Assembly (NCBI RefSeq): GCF_036248255.1
Contig: NZ_CP109178.1
Coordinates: 8,313,001 to 8,377,000, forward strand
Direction: 5' to 3'
DNA from: Streptomyces sp. NBC_01717
GTDB lineage: Bacteria; Actinomycetota; Actinomycetes; Streptomycetales; Streptomycetaceae
Length of the DNA: 64,000 bases
The translations under genes were made by a program, and so were the position numbers. The notes beneath the pieces were generated by a model that saw only the letters and a program-made list of their open reading frames with translations, was not told the origin of the DNA and ran no database searches. This document shows positions 7,433 to 16,290 of the stretch, piece by piece (position 1 is the stretch's first letter; every line of letters starts with the position of its first letter).

Positions 7433-10400
7433 ATGCAGGAACTGAATCGGCTCACCACACTGCGGCGCCGAATCATCCAGTACGAGCAGGGCGTACGCGA
7501 CGCGGTGACCGACCCGACGGCAGTGAGCGCCGCCGAGGAACTACTGGCCCAGGCACCTCAACTCGACCTGGAGGCGGCCGCCGTACTGGCCTGGTTCTAC
7601 TGGTATCTGCGTCTGGAGGTCACCGAGCACGCGCACGAGGAGGCGACAGGCACCGCTGTACGGCTGTTCTTCCGGGTGCGCGACCTGGATCCTGATGTGG
7701 TGCTGCCCCCGCTGATGGAGCAGCAGTATGCGGCCCGTGGCGCTGCCCGGGAGCTGGACACAGCCTTGGCAGCGGCGCTCGCGCGCGATGCCTCGCACAG
7801 GCGGGATCCGGACGCGATGTATTGGGCGATCGCGGTCCTGACCGAGGCCGAGGTACTGGCCATCGAGGCCGGCGCGCACGCCGACCGCGTTGTCTACCGG
7901 TGCCTGCGCGGCCATCAGCTGTGCGCGCTCTACGAGGTGCTCGGCCGGGCGGAGGACCTGGACAGAGCTGTCGCCGATCTGAGCAACGCGGTGCTGCATG
8001 CCCCCGACGACCCGGCGATGGCGGCCGTGATGCACGGTTACCTGGGCCGGGCCTACTTGCGACGCCACCAACTGCAGGGCCGGCCCGAGGACCTGGAGGC
8101 GGCCTTGGCCGAGCTGCGCCAGGCCCACCTAGGGCTGGCCCCCCTCGGTCCGGACGACCCCGAGTGGCTCGTGCCGACCCAGAATCTCGGCGCCGCGCTG
8201 CTCCTGGCCGGTCACTACGAGGAGGCGGCAGCTGTTCTGCGGAGCCTGCTCACCGTCTACCCTCAAGACAGTCCCGAGGCGGCACGAACGCACCACATGC
8301 TCGCCGGCGCCTGCCGAGCGCTGTACCTCGGACACCATCGTCGACAGGACCTCGACGACTGCGTGCTCAGCCTGCGGGCCGCCTACGGCACGTCGCTGTC
8401 CGCGCCCGGGGCCGCAGGGATGGGGGCCGAAGTCGCTCAGCTGCTCGCGGCCGCGCTGCTCGACCTGTATCGCGTCGACGGGGAAGGCCGGTACCTCGAG
8501 GAGGCCGCCCGGACAGTACGTGAGTGTCTGGAGCGTGAGGACAGGACAGAGGCGCGTATGCGCCTTCTGGTCCGCCGGTCAGAGGTGCACCACGCGGCCT
8601 ACCATCACACCGGGGACCGCGACGAGTTGGATGCCGCGATCGCCACCGCCGACGAAATTCTCCTCGAAGCCGCGGCCGACGCCGATGCCTCCCGGTCCGT
8701 GCAATGGGAGTCCGCCATCGGCCCGACGCTGGCGCAGGCCCTGTGCGAGAGGTACCGCCTGGAGCCGGATCCGAATGACCTCGACCTCGCCGTCGAGATG
8801 GCACACGACGGCGTGGAGTGGTCGGCCGAGGACGGCCGGAGCGTCGCCGGATGCGCCTCCCAGCTGCTCGTCCTCGGCTACGCGCTGACACTTCGCGGGG
8901 AAGCATTCGGTTCACCATCGGACATGGACCACGCCGTCGAGGCCCTCGACGAAGCCCTCGACCTCCTTCCCGCCGACTCACCGCTGCGCGCTCGTACCCA
9001 CGCCGAGCTGGGCAACGCGCTGCGGGCCCGCGCGGCCATCTCCGGGGACGTCGGTGACCTCGACGCCTCGATCGCCGCGTACCGTGAGGCCGCTGCGGCC
9101 GACGCCGATCACTTCGCTCTCACCGGGTTCGCGACCGCGCGCCTCGACCGCTTCCTGCGCCGCGGCGGGCGCGCCGATCTCGACGAAGCCGTCACGCTGA
9201 GCCGAGGCGCCGCACAGGTCGCTCCGGAACACGAACGGCACACCGCGCTGCACCTGGCCGGGATAGCCCTGCGGTTGCGTTTCGACCACTTCGGCGACCT
9301 GACGGACCTGGACGAAGCGATCGAGACAGGCGGACAGGCCGTGCGGGTGATACCGCCCCGCCACACGCTGCGCCCCGCCTATCTGTCGAATCTGGCGCTG
9401 GCCCACAGCAGCCATTTCCACGAGCTGGCGTCACCGCTCGATCTCGACGGCTCGTTCAGCATGTCCGCCGACGAGACCGACATGCTGACGTACGACATCG
9501 ACACATCGATCGGCCTGTTGCGTGAAGCGGTTGACGCCGTTCCCGTCGGCCACCGCTTTCGGCCGGGCCTGCTGGCGAACCTGGCGGACGCGCTGGCCGC
9601 CCGCTTCTCGGCGACCTCACGGTGGGCTGACCACCGAGCGGCGCTCACCAGCGTCGTCGACGCCCTGGAGGAGTGCCCTACGGGGCGGCCGGAGCGAGCC
9701 CAGCTGCTGTACCTGCGGGCACGGCTGCTGCTCAAGGGGGCCGAGGCGTACCCCGGCCCGGCCGCGGCAGCCGACCGGACATCCGCCTCCGAAGCGCTGC
9801 GGGAGGCCGCTGAGGCGGCGACGGCTTCCCCCCTGTTGCGGATGACAGCACTGCGCGAGCTGGCTGATCAGGCGCCCGGACCGGCCGCCGCCCTGGCCGT
9901 CTACGAGCAGGCGATGACCTGTGTCCCGCTGGTCGCCTGGCACGGCCTCGGCCGCCGTGACCGCGAGCGGCACCTGACCCACATCGGCCCCCTCACCCAG
10001 GAGGCTGCCGCCGCGGCCCTGGACGCCGACCGTCCGGAACGGGCCGTCGAACTCCTGGAGCACGGCCGAGCCATCCTGTGGAGCCAGTCCCTCGACACCG
10101 ATCCCGACCTGGACGCGGTACGCCGGACGGCGCCCGAACTCGCCGAGCGGCTGGACCAGGTGCGCACCCGTCTGCTTGCCCTGGACGCCGGACCGGACCA
10201 CTTGAACGTCCCAGCTGACCACACGGACCTGCGCATGGACCTGGCCCGTGAATGGGACACGCTGTGCGAGCAGGTACGACAACATGTCACCGGATGCGGA
10301 GACTTCCTGCTCCCGCCCGGCTTCGCCCACCTGCGCACCGCTGCCACGAACGGCACGGTCGTCCTGATCAATATCGCCGAACGCCGCAGCGATGCCCTGG

Positions 10401-11461
10401 CGCTGAGCCCGGACGGGCTGACGGTGATCCCTCTGCCGCAGGTCAACCCGGACGTCGTGCAGCAACGCGTGACCACGTACATGAGCGCTCTCGAATCGTA
10501 CGAGTACGTGGATCTGCTGCCGGCTCTTGACATGAAGCGCGATGCGGACGGACAACTCGACCTGCTCGGCCTGATGATGCGGGACGTGCTGAACTGGCTG
10601 TGGGACGCCGCCGCCGAACCCGTCCTGGACGCGCTCGGCCACACCGGCGAACCGACCGACGACGCCTGGCCGCGGGTGTGGTGGTGCCCCACCGGCCCGC
10701 TGACCTTCCTGCCGTTCCACGCCGCGGGTCGCTACCACCCAGGACCTCGGCCGGGGGACCCACGGCCCCGACCGGGTGCCTGCGTACTGGACCGGGTCGT
10801 ATCGTCCTACACACCGACACTGCGCACCCTGATCAAGGCGCGTACTCGTCCGTCTCCCCGGCCCGGACGGCGCCGCATGCTGCTTGTGGCGATGCCGGAG
10901 ACACCTGGGGGGCAACCGCTTCCGGACGCGGAAGAGGACGTGGAGGCCGTGAACGCCTTCTTCCCCGACCGGACCCGCGTCATCACCGGCCCCCAGGCCA
11001 CTCGCGATGCCGTGCGCCGGGCGCTGGGCGACCACAGCTGGGCCCACATCACCTGCCACGGCGAACTGAACCCTCTCGACCCATCGAACAGCGGGCTGCG
11101 ACTGCACGACGGGACGCTGACCGTCGCCGATCTGGGCCGACTGAGCCTGGACGACGCGGAGTTCGCCTTCCTGTCCAGCTGCAGTACGGCGCTCACCGGC
11201 TACGGTCAGCCCGACGAGGCGATCCACATCTCCGCCGCGCTCCAGTTCGCCGGATACCGGCACGTGGTAGCCACCATGTGGACGGTGCTCGGCCGCTATG
11301 CTGGTTTCATCGCCGACCATCTGTACAACTCCCTTGCTATAAAAGGGGAGTTGGCATCAGAGGAGTGCGCGCTCGCACTCCACTACGCTGTGCGGGAGCT
11401 GCGTGCCCAGCCCGGTATGGAACTGGCGATCTGGACACCCTTCATCCATACCGGCCCGTGA
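7433..11461 (+). CDS. Large helical-repeat protein with C-terminal CHAT (caspase-like) protease domain
   Basis: A 1342-residue protein. Residues about 60-950 are TPR-like helical repeats of the actinobacterial type, with recurring 'DLDEAI', 'LDAAIA' and 'A..YLGRAYLRRHQLQGRPEDLEAALAEL' patterns. The last ~320 residues form a CHAT domain: 'RRMLLVAMPETPGGQPLPDAEEDV' opens it, the catalytic His is His1209 in ITCHGELNP, and the catalytic Cys is Cys1250 in LSSCSTAL. Both protease residues are present, so it is predicted active. ATG 7433 has GGGAGA six bases upstream. The 3' end (about 11329-11365) has a run of codons rare in this organism (CTT, GCT, ATA, TTG, TCA). It is followed by a small protein and a DUF6338 membrane protein. 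Partner or target unknown. Confidence 0.92.
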   Translation: MQELNRLTTLRRRIIQYEQGVRDAVTDPTAVSAAEELLAQAPQLDLEAAAVLAWFYWYLRLEVTEHAHEEATGTAVRLFFRVRDLDPDVVLPPLMEQQYAARGAARELDTALAAALARDASHRRDPDAMYWAIAVLTEAEVLAIEAGAHADRVVYRCLRGHQLCALYEVLGRAEDLDRAVADLSNAVLHAPDDPAMAAVMHGYLGRAYLRRHQLQGRPEDLEAALAELRQAHLGLAPLGPDDPEWLVPTQNLGAALLLAGHYEEAAAVLRSLLTVYPQDSPEAARTHHMLAGACRALYLGHHRRQDLDDCVLSLRAAYGTSLSAPGAAGMGAEVAQLLAAALLDLYRVDGEGRYLEEAARTVRECLEREDRTEARMRLLVRRSEVHHAAYHHTGDRDELDAAIATADEILLEAAADADASRSVQWESAIGPTLAQALCERYRLEPDPNDLDLAVEMAHDGVEWSAEDGRSVAGCASQLLVLGYALTLRGEAFGSPSDMDHAVEALDEALDLLPADSPLRARTHAELGNALRARAAISGDVGDLDASIAAYREAAAADADHFALTGFATARLDRFLRRGGRADLDEAVTLSRGAAQVAPEHERHTALHLAGIALRLRFDHFGDLTDLDEAIETGGQAVRVIPPRHTLRPAYLSNLALAHSSHFHELASPLDLDGSFSMSADETDMLTYDIDTSIGLLREAVDAVPVGHRFRPGLLANLADALAARFSATSRWADHRAALTSVVDALEECPTGRPERAQLLYLRARLLLKGAEAYPGPAAAADRTSASEALREAAEAATASPLLRMTALRELADQAPGPAAALAVYEQAMTCVPLVAWHGLGRRDRERHLTHIGPLTQEAAAAALDADRPERAVELLEHGRAILWSQSLDTDPDLDAVRRTAPELAERLDQVRTRLLALDAGPDHLNVPADHTDLRMDLAREWDTLCEQVRQHVTGCGDFLLPPGFAHLRTAATNGTVVLINIAERRSDALALSPDGLTVIPLPQVNPDVVQQRVTTYMSALESYEYVDLLPALDMKRDADGQLDLLGLMMRDVLNWLWDAAAEPVLDALGHTGEPTDDAWPRVWWCPTGPLTFLPFHAAGRYHPGPRPGDPRPRPGACVLDRVVSSYTPTLRTLIKARTRPSPRPGRRRMLLVAMPETPGGQPLPDAEEDVEAVNAFFPDRTRVITGPQATRDAVRRALGDHSWAHITCHGELNPLDPSNSGLRLHDGTLTVADLGRLSLDDAEFAFLSSCSTALTGYGQPDEAIHISAALQFAGYRHVVATMWTVLGRYAGFIADHLYNSLAIKGELASEECALALHYAVRELRAQPGMELAIWTPFIHTGP

Positions 11462-11542
11462 AGGCCCTCGGTCTGCACAGCGGCTCACGAGCCAACAAAG
11501 AGGATCAGTACGCACGTTCGGATGATGCGCAAGGAGGCGCTG

Positions 11543-11800
11543 ATGGTGAGCGATGACGCAGGCACCGGCGCCGCCACTTCCACCCCGCCACCGAAGCCGC
11601 GCGGACGGCGGCCGCTCCCCAGCCCGCGCGAGGAACTCCTCAACGGCCCCAAGCACGGCGGCCAGGCCGTGGTCACCGGTGTGGGCCTGCCTGCACCGGC
11701 CTCCGACATCCCTGACGCACCGGCCGGCCCTGCCGACAGCACTTCGGCAGACAGTGCCGGGCGGCAGGGGGAGCACCGTACGGACGACGCGGAGAGCTGA
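11543..11800 (+). CDS. Small Pro/Ala-rich disordered protein between CHAT and DUF6338 genes
   Basis: An 85-residue protein of low complexity: a Pro/Arg stretch 'PPPKPRGRRPLPSPREELL', a short conserved-looking centre 'GPKHGGQAVVTGVGLP', and an acidic Ser/Ala/Asp tail. No membrane segment, signal peptide or known domain is visible. A perfect AAGGAGG at 11531-11537, five bases from ATG 11543, supports it strongly as a translated gene; an earlier in-frame ATG at 11522 lies upstream of that site. It ends six bases before the DUF6338 gene, so the two are co-transcribed. In a CHAT locus a short disordered protein could be a protease substrate or adaptor; that is inference. Confidence 0.72.
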   Translation: MVSDDAGTGAATSTPPPKPRGRRPLPSPREELLNGPKHGGQAVVTGVGLPAPASDIPDAPAGPADSTSADSAGRQGEHRTDDAES

Positions 11801-11806
11801 GGCGCC

Positions 11807-12571
11807 ATGCCCAGTTCCCTTCTCGGACTGGTTCTCTTCGTCGTCTGCCTGGTCCCGGGATTCATCTATGCGGCAGCCCGCGACCTGCACCTGCCCGAGC
11901 GCACCTCGTCCGCATTCCGCGAGACCACCCGCGTCGTACTGGCCAGCCTCGCTCTCGACGGGATCGCCCTCGCGGTATTCGCGGTGATCCGTACGGCGGC
12001 ACCCGGCCTCACCCCCGACACCGGCCGCCTCGTACGCGAAGGCTGGGGCTATGTGCGCGACGACTACGGGCGATTGACACTGTGGTCCTGCGCGCTGCTC
12101 GTCGCCGCGGCAGGTGCCGCGCTGGCCGCCGCCCGGCTGCTGCCGCGTGGTCCCGGCCCACTGTCGGTCGAGTCGTCGTGGTGGCTGCTGTTCGGCCGAT
12201 ACCCGGCACTCACCGGGGCGAAGTGCACGTACGTCGGCTGCGAACTCGTCGACGGATCGTACCTGGCCGGGGTGCTCAAGCATTTCGCACACCAGGCCGA
12301 GGAGACGGGTGATCGCGAATTGGCCCTGGTCGCTCCCCTGGAATACCGGCCTCATCCCGGGGTGCCTTCCCGACCGCTCACCGATCACCAACTGGTGTCG
12401 GTGAGCGCACGCCAGATCAAGTTCCTGACCGTGACCTATCTGGATCACATCCCCCGGCCAGGGCCAGGGCTGATCCCGGGCGTCAGGGCTGAGCAGGACG
12501 AGCCCACACGATCGATGCCGGCCGGCTCGCCGACGTCCCCCACGGTTACCGGCACCTCTTCCCCTTCCTGA
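11807..12571 (+). CDS. DUF6338 family membrane protein
   Basis: A 254-residue protein with three predicted membrane helices near residues 3-22, 44-63 and 92-114, followed by a cytoplasmic-looking half containing 'WWLLFGRYPALTGAKCTYVGCELVDGSYLAGVLKHFAHQ' and a proline-rich tail. This layout matches the DUF6338 family as I know it from actinomycetes. Function is not described. It is the third gene of the CHAT locus and starts six bases after the small protein, so it is probably made together with them. It could be the membrane-anchored partner or the substrate of the CHAT protease. Confidence 0.75.
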   Translation: MPSSLLGLVLFVVCLVPGFIYAAARDLHLPERTSSAFRETTRVVLASLALDGIALAVFAVIRTAAPGLTPDTGRLVREGWGYVRDDYGRLTLWSCALLVAAAGAALAAARLLPRGPGPLSVESSWWLLFGRYPALTGAKCTYVGCELVDGSYLAGVLKHFAHQAEETGDRELALVAPLEYRPHPGVPSRPLTDHQLVSVSARQIKFLTVTYLDHIPRPGPGLIPGVRAEQDEPTRSMPAGSPTSPTVTGTSSPS

Positions 12572-12813
12572 TCGAAGGGGCCCGGCAGCGTCACCGGCGC
12601 GAGGACCGTCATCGACCCGTACGGTGCTTCCGCGGAAGTCGACTGCCCGGACGTGGAGCGCCGTCGCTGAACAGTGACGGACCGGCCCAGCCGTGAGCTC
12701 CATCAGAAGCCTCCGCCATGCTGCGGCTGCCGCGCGCTCGACGCGGCAGCGCGCCGAACCGCTTGCCGCGTTTCCGTTCCCGTGGTGTCGGAGGAGTCCG
12801 CACCGCGACCGTG

Positions 12814-12835
12814 ATACTAATACCGGTATAAGTAT
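12814..12835. promoter_or_regulatory. 22-bp palindromic operator upstream of map
   Basis: A 22-base inverted repeat: outer arms ATACT (12814-12818) and AGTAT (12831-12835) around a perfect ten-base core ATACCGGTAT (12820-12829). It is markedly AT-rich for this genome and lies 31 bases before the methionine aminopeptidase start, where it would overlap the promoter. This form is typical of dimeric repressor sites, but no regulator gene is adjacent. Confidence 0.55.
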
Positions 12836-12865
12836 TGGGTTGATGTGCTGCGGGGAGACTGACAC

Positions 12866-13633
12866 ATGGTGGAGATCAAGACCGATGCCGCATTGGACGC
12901 GATGCGGGAAGCCGGACGTGTGGTGGCCCGCGCCCTGGCCGCCGCTCGAGAAGCAGCCGGCGTGGGGGAGTCCCTGCAAGAACTGGACGAAGCGGCCCGG
13001 TCAGTTCTGGCCGAGGCCGGAGCCGGCTCCCCATTCCTCGGATACCGGCCGTCCTTCGCCCCGGTCGCTTTCCCGGCCGTGATCTGCACGTCCGTCAACG
13101 ACGCCGTGTCGCACGGCATCCCCACCGGCTACCGGCTGCGCGACGGCGACCTGGTGAGCATCGACTGCGGCGCCCAGCTCGACGGCTGGACGGGCGACGC
13201 GGCCATCACCTTCACCGTCGGAACGCCACGCCCCGGCGACCTCGATCTGATCGACGCCACCCAGCAAGCCCTCGACGCCGGCATTGCCGCCGCCCAGGTG
13301 GGCAGTCGCATCGGCGACATCTCCCACGCCATCGACACCGTCGCCCGCAAGGCGGGCTGCGGCATGCCCGCCGACTTCGGCGGCCACGGCATCGGCCGCC
13401 GCATGCACGAAGACCCCCATGTCCCCAACCGTGGTCGCCCCGGCCGCGGTTTCCCCCTCCGGCACGGCCTGGTCCTCGCCATCGAACCCATGCTCATGGC
13501 CGGCGGGCAGAACACCTACCGCACCGATATCGATGGCTGGACTCTGCGCACCACCGACGGCAGCAGGGCCGCCCACATCGAGCACACCGTCGCCATCACC
13601 GACCAGGGCCCCCGCATCCTGACCCTGCCCTGA
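12866..13633 (+). CDS. map: Type I methionyl aminopeptidase
   Basis: A 255-residue cytoplasmic metalloprotease that removes the initiator methionine. All five metal ligands can be found: Asp in LVSIDCGA, Asp in WTGDAAITF, His in [17 protein letters not shown], Glu in LVLAIEPM and Glu in [11 protein letters not shown]. The length and lack of an N-terminal zinc-finger extension fit class Ia. It stands alone, far from ribosomal protein genes where the housekeeping copy usually sits, so it is probably a second, regulated copy. The palindrome at 12814-12835 is the likely operator. ATG 12866 has only a modest ribosome site (GGGGAGA at 12851-12857). Confidence 0.94.
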   Translation: MVEIKTDAALDAMREAGRVVARALAAAREAAGVGESLQELDEAARSVLAEAGAGSPFLGYRPSFAPVAFPAVICTSVNDAVSHGIPTGYRLRDGDLVSIDCGAQLDGWTGDAAITFTVGTPRPGDLDLIDATQQALDAGIAAAQVGSRIGDISHAIDTVARKAGCGMPADFGGHGIGRRMHEDPHVPNRGRPGRGFPLRHGLVLAIEPMLMAGGQNTYRTDIDGWTLRTTDGSRAAHIEHTVAITDQGPRILTLP

Positions 13634-14058
13634 CGTTCTCACGGACGCCGCCGGATCCGCCGCCCTTCCGTGCCATCGAACACGGCCTGACGGGAGTTGA
13701 TGCGATCCTGCATGTATGAACCATCTCGGCGACGCGCACCTGCGCACCTGGACGCTGCGATTCGTGGCCCTCCTCGCAGCCGAGACCCAAGATCCCGCTG
13801 CTCCATTGCGATGACAGTTGACGATCGCCCCTCCCCTCAGGACAGTCGTGATCCCCGCTGAGCGACGCGTGCCGAAGGTCTGGATCCGCCCACTGGTAAC
13901 GACTTCGCATGACTCGGCCGTCCACCGCCGACCTGCTCCTATCCTGTGCCTCCGCGGCCATCGCCACGACCGCCCGTGCGCCGGTGCACGGGCGACGACG
14001 GGTGGCCGGCAGCGCAGTGTGCGCCGCCACCCAGGTGAGCCCGTTCAAAGGAACCCGC
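13634..14058. other. Intergenic region with no convincing gene
   Basis: Between map and the small membrane protein. A 32-codon frame at 13716-13814 begins MNHLGDAHLRTWTLRFVALL and may be a remnant, but it has no ribosome site. Several overlapping GC-rich frames cross the region without protein-like composition. AAAGGAAC just before 14059 belongs to the next gene. Confidence 0.4.
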
Positions 14059-14472
14059 ATGGTCCAGATGCCCGGCACCGTCAAGTCCGCCCGCGCCCTG
14101 CTCCTCGTCGTGGGCGCAGGGAACATCGTCGCCGCCCTGTGGCTCATGACGGCCGCTGCCACCCTGCAGACCGGTGCCATGGGGCAGTTGATAATCGGCC
14201 TACTGCTCCTTGCGGTCCTCCCGTTCGGGTCGCTCGCCGCAGCCGCGATCGTCATTGCCGCCAAGTTCACCACCGGCGGCCACCGCGTCCGCATCGGCGC
14301 AGTTGTCGTCGGAACGTTGGTCATCGCCGGATCATTGATCATCACCAGCACCGCGATCAGCGCGAAGCTTCACGACGGCGCGTGGGGGATCGGCGTCACA
14401 GCCGGCGCTCTCGTGATACTCCTCTCGACCAGACAGGACACCAGAGACTGGTTCGACCGTCCGCGCCGGTAG
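14059..14472 (+). CDS. Small integral membrane protein
   Basis: A 137-residue hydrophobic protein with four predicted membrane helices: 'ALLLVVGAGNIVAALWLMTAAA', 'GQLIIGLLLLAVLPFGSLAAAAIVIAA', 'RIGAVVVGTLVIAGSLIITSTAI' and 'GVTAGALVILLS', ending in a basic cytoplasmic tail. The ATG at 14059 is chosen for the AAAGGAAC ribosome site at 14047-14054; the frame is open further upstream but that part is not protein-like. I do not recognise the family. It stands alone between map and a lipoprotein gene. Confidence 0.65.
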   Translation: MVQMPGTVKSARALLLVVGAGNIVAALWLMTAAATLQTGAMGQLIIGLLLLAVLPFGSLAAAAIVIAAKFTTGGHRVRIGAVVVGTLVIAGSLIITSTAISAKLHDGAWGIGVTAGALVILLSTRQDTRDWFDRPRR

Positions 14473-14633
14473 TGGAGACGTATTCCATTGGCTGACTGCG
14501 GGTCCGCGCCAAGAACTGGTGAACTGAGCCAAGTACTGCCCCATTTGCGGCGCCGAGGCGAGGTGAAGCTAGGCTCAGGCACTGTGAAGCTTCCTACCAC
14601 GGTGAGCGGTTGGCGATATTGGGCAGCCAATTC

Positions 14634-15155
14634 ATGACCCAGCGACCTCCTCGCCCCTTGCGGCGGTGCCTCGTCCTCTGCGCTTCCCTGTTGTCCGTTG
14701 CCCTCGCCGCCGGGTGCACGAGTGAATCCGGCGAGCCGAACGGGCCCAGCGCACCGGAGAGCAGTTCAGGGCAGCAACGGAAGCAACCCTCCGAAACGTC
14801 CGCCCACGCCGAGGAGAGACTCGGTAAGCAGGTCGAGGAAGCCCTCGGCACGGAGGAGGTCGGCGATGATCCGCTGTTCGTCGAGGCGGGTCTTGAGCGT
14901 GTCAGCGACGGGTTCCACACCGTGCCGGAACTGACACGTGGGCGCTCGTACACGTTGGCCGTCGCCTGCGCGGGGAAGGGAAAGATCATCCTGTCCATAA
15001 CCCTGAAGAATCCCGTCCGCCGGACCGTGGTCTGCGACGGCGTACCACTTCGCCGACGCCTCACGGCCTCAGCGGCCAAGATAAAGATCGACACCGAGGC
15101 GATGCCGGGGGCCACAGGGATGGTTGCGTGGCGCATGGACAAGGTCGACAAGTAA
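14634..15155 (+). CDS. Putative secreted lipoprotein
   Basis: A 173-residue protein with a lipoprotein signal: basic N-terminus (RPPRPLRRC), hydrophobic core (LVLCASLLSVALAAG) and lipobox ALAAGC followed by a Ser/Glu/Gln-rich linker. The mature part, from about residue 65, holds 'DDPLFVEAGLERVSDGFHTVPELTRGRSYTLAVACAGKGKIILSI', a beta-rich segment with two cysteines (VACAGKG and VVCDGV). It would be anchored on the outer face of the membrane. Function unknown. ATG 14634 is used; a TTG at 14610 is in frame but would only lengthen the n-region. Confidence 0.78.
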   Translation: MTQRPPRPLRRCLVLCASLLSVALAAGCTSESGEPNGPSAPESSSGQQRKQPSETSAHAEERLGKQVEEALGTEEVGDDPLFVEAGLERVSDGFHTVPELTRGRSYTLAVACAGKGKIILSITLKNPVRRTVVCDGVPLRRRLTASAAKIKIDTEAMPGATGMVAWRMDKVDK

Positions 15156-15456
15156 GCCGCAAGCGCACCCCACAGCACAGCACAGCACAGCACGCCCAGC
15201 ACTGCCGAATCTGATGCTGCTGTACGGCCGCAGGCGACAGCGGCCGGCGCCGGGCGCACAGGCATGGCCGTTCGTACTGCTCAACCGGCTTCCGTGGGCA
15301 GCCGCTTGTCCGTCGGTCCCGCGGATGCGTCCGAACCCTCATGTGCGCGCCGCGGCCTGCGCGGATAACGGTGGGTGAGCCTTCGAGATGCGCGCGCACA
15401 GGCGCGCTGCTTCGCTGGTGTGGCCCGCTCTTCCCAGATGACACCAAGGAGTGATC
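15156..15456. other. Intergenic region with a short ACAGC tandem repeat
   Basis: About 300 bases between the lipoprotein and the first DUF6381 gene. It contains a short tandem run of the pentamer ACAGC at about 15172-15192, next to the lipoprotein stop codon. The last ~70 bases resemble the leader of the second DUF6381 gene (see findings), with GCCCGCTCTTC shared at 15424-15434. No gene is supported. Confidence 0.5.
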
Positions 15457-15639
15457 ATGAGCGTTGCAGGCGAGTCCGGTGCCCGTGCCCAGCAACTTCT
15501 CCAGAAGGCGCAGGAGATGGAACAGGCCGCGGAGCGTATCTCCGACCCGCAGGAGCGTCAGCGGCTGAAGGACAAGGCGCGCGAGCTCAAGCAGCAGAGC
15601 AAGCAGGCGAGCGGCGGGGACATCGACCCCATGGTGTAA
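15457..15639 (+). CDS. DUF6381 family small helical protein (copy 1)
   Basis: A 60-residue, highly charged protein starting MSVAGESGARAQQLLQKAQE. It is predicted as two amphipathic helices with heptad-like Gln/Lys/Glu content (AQQLLQKAQEMEQAAERI and ERQRLKDKARELKQQSKQ), matching the DUF6381 family known from Streptomyces. AAGGAG at 15446-15451, five bases before ATG 15457, fixes the start. It is followed by a hairpin terminator and is therefore monocistronic. A paralogue lies at 45432-45620 with near-identical first residues and a similar leader. Function unknown. Confidence 0.85.
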   Translation: MSVAGESGARAQQLLQKAQEMEQAAERISDPQERQRLKDKARELKQQSKQASGGDIDPMV

Positions 15640-15655
15640 CAGCCGTGTGCATGCG

Positions 15656-15706
15656 CCAGCCGGTGGCTGCCGCGCGACCTTCCAGCCGCGCGAGGCCATC
15701 GGCTGG
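15656..15706 (+). terminator. Hairpin terminator after DUF6381 copy 1
   Basis: Arms CCAGCCGGTGG (15656-15666) and CCATCGGCTGG (15696-15706) pair at ten of eleven positions, with an inner CGCGCG pairing. It begins 17 bases after the stop codon. There is no U-tract, as is usual in Streptomyces. Confidence 0.55.
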
Positions 15707-15789
15707 TCATTTGTGCGGGCCAAGCCGGCCGCATGCCTCCACTCGGCGCGTGATTTCCGCGTCGGCCGCCGTGGCCAGACCTGGGCAGG

Positions 15790-16149
15790 TCACTTCGGAT
15801 ATGGGTCGTAGCAGTCCAGCGCGGGGTGGTAGAGCACCCGCCAGGTGTCCTGGTCGACGACTCCGGTTCGGCCCAGGCCGTGGCATCCCTGAATCCAGAT
15901 GATCTTCTTCGACGTGGCGGTGCCGAATACCCCGTCGACCGCGAGTTTCGGAACGCCGCCCCATACGTTGCTGAGACACTGCGCCTGCTTCACGGAAGGA
16001 CCGGTGTTCACGTATGTGAGCGCGGGACGATCGATGGAGGACGTGTAGGGGCATGTCTTCTCAGCGGCGGCGGCCTCGTGCGTCGTCGTCGCCAGGGCCC
16101 CGGCGGTCAGCAGCGCTGCGCCGAGGACCGAATACTTGCGGCGGATCAT
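15790..16149 (-). CDS. Secreted peptidoglycan-binding-domain-like protein
   Basis: A 119-residue exported protein. Residues 1-33 form a Sec signal peptide (basic MIRRKY, hydrophobic core, cleavage near EAAAA-EKT). The mature part resembles a single peptidoglycan-binding repeat: 'VKQAQCLSNVW' then 'LAVDGVFGTATSKKIIWIQGCHGLGRTGVVDQDTWRVL', where VDGVFG.AT and G.VD..TW are the usual landmarks. Four cysteines (TCPY, AQCL, QGCHG, LDCYD) could form two disulphides. It lacks any catalytic domain, so it may bind cell wall only. ATG 16149 starts the signal peptide; a longer frame upstream is not signal-like. Confidence 0.82.
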   Translation of the reverse strand: MIRRKYSVLGAALLTAGALATTTHEAAAAEKTCPYTSSIDRPALTYVNTGPSVKQAQCLSNVWGGVPKLAVDGVFGTATSKKIIWIQGCHGLGRTGVVDQDTWRVLYHPALDCYDPYPK

Positions 16150-16290
16150 CTCGGGCACTCCTCTCCGTACGGGCCATGTGCACACCCATCCAGCATGGGG
16201 GCGCAAGCGTCCTCTCGCGCATTTTCGAACTGTCGCGCCCGTGCAAAGGGTCCTGGCAAGCGTGTCGCTGGGTGACGAGGCCCGAGTGGG

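Noticed and set aside
9617..11320. 567-codon minus-strand frame inside the CHAT gene
   Set aside because: No domain-like sequence; the opposite strand encodes a CHAT domain with both catalytic residues.
15172..15192. ACAGC tandem run as a possible CRISPR or origin iteron
   Set aside because: Only about four pentamers with no spacers and no associated genes; it is a simple short repeat.
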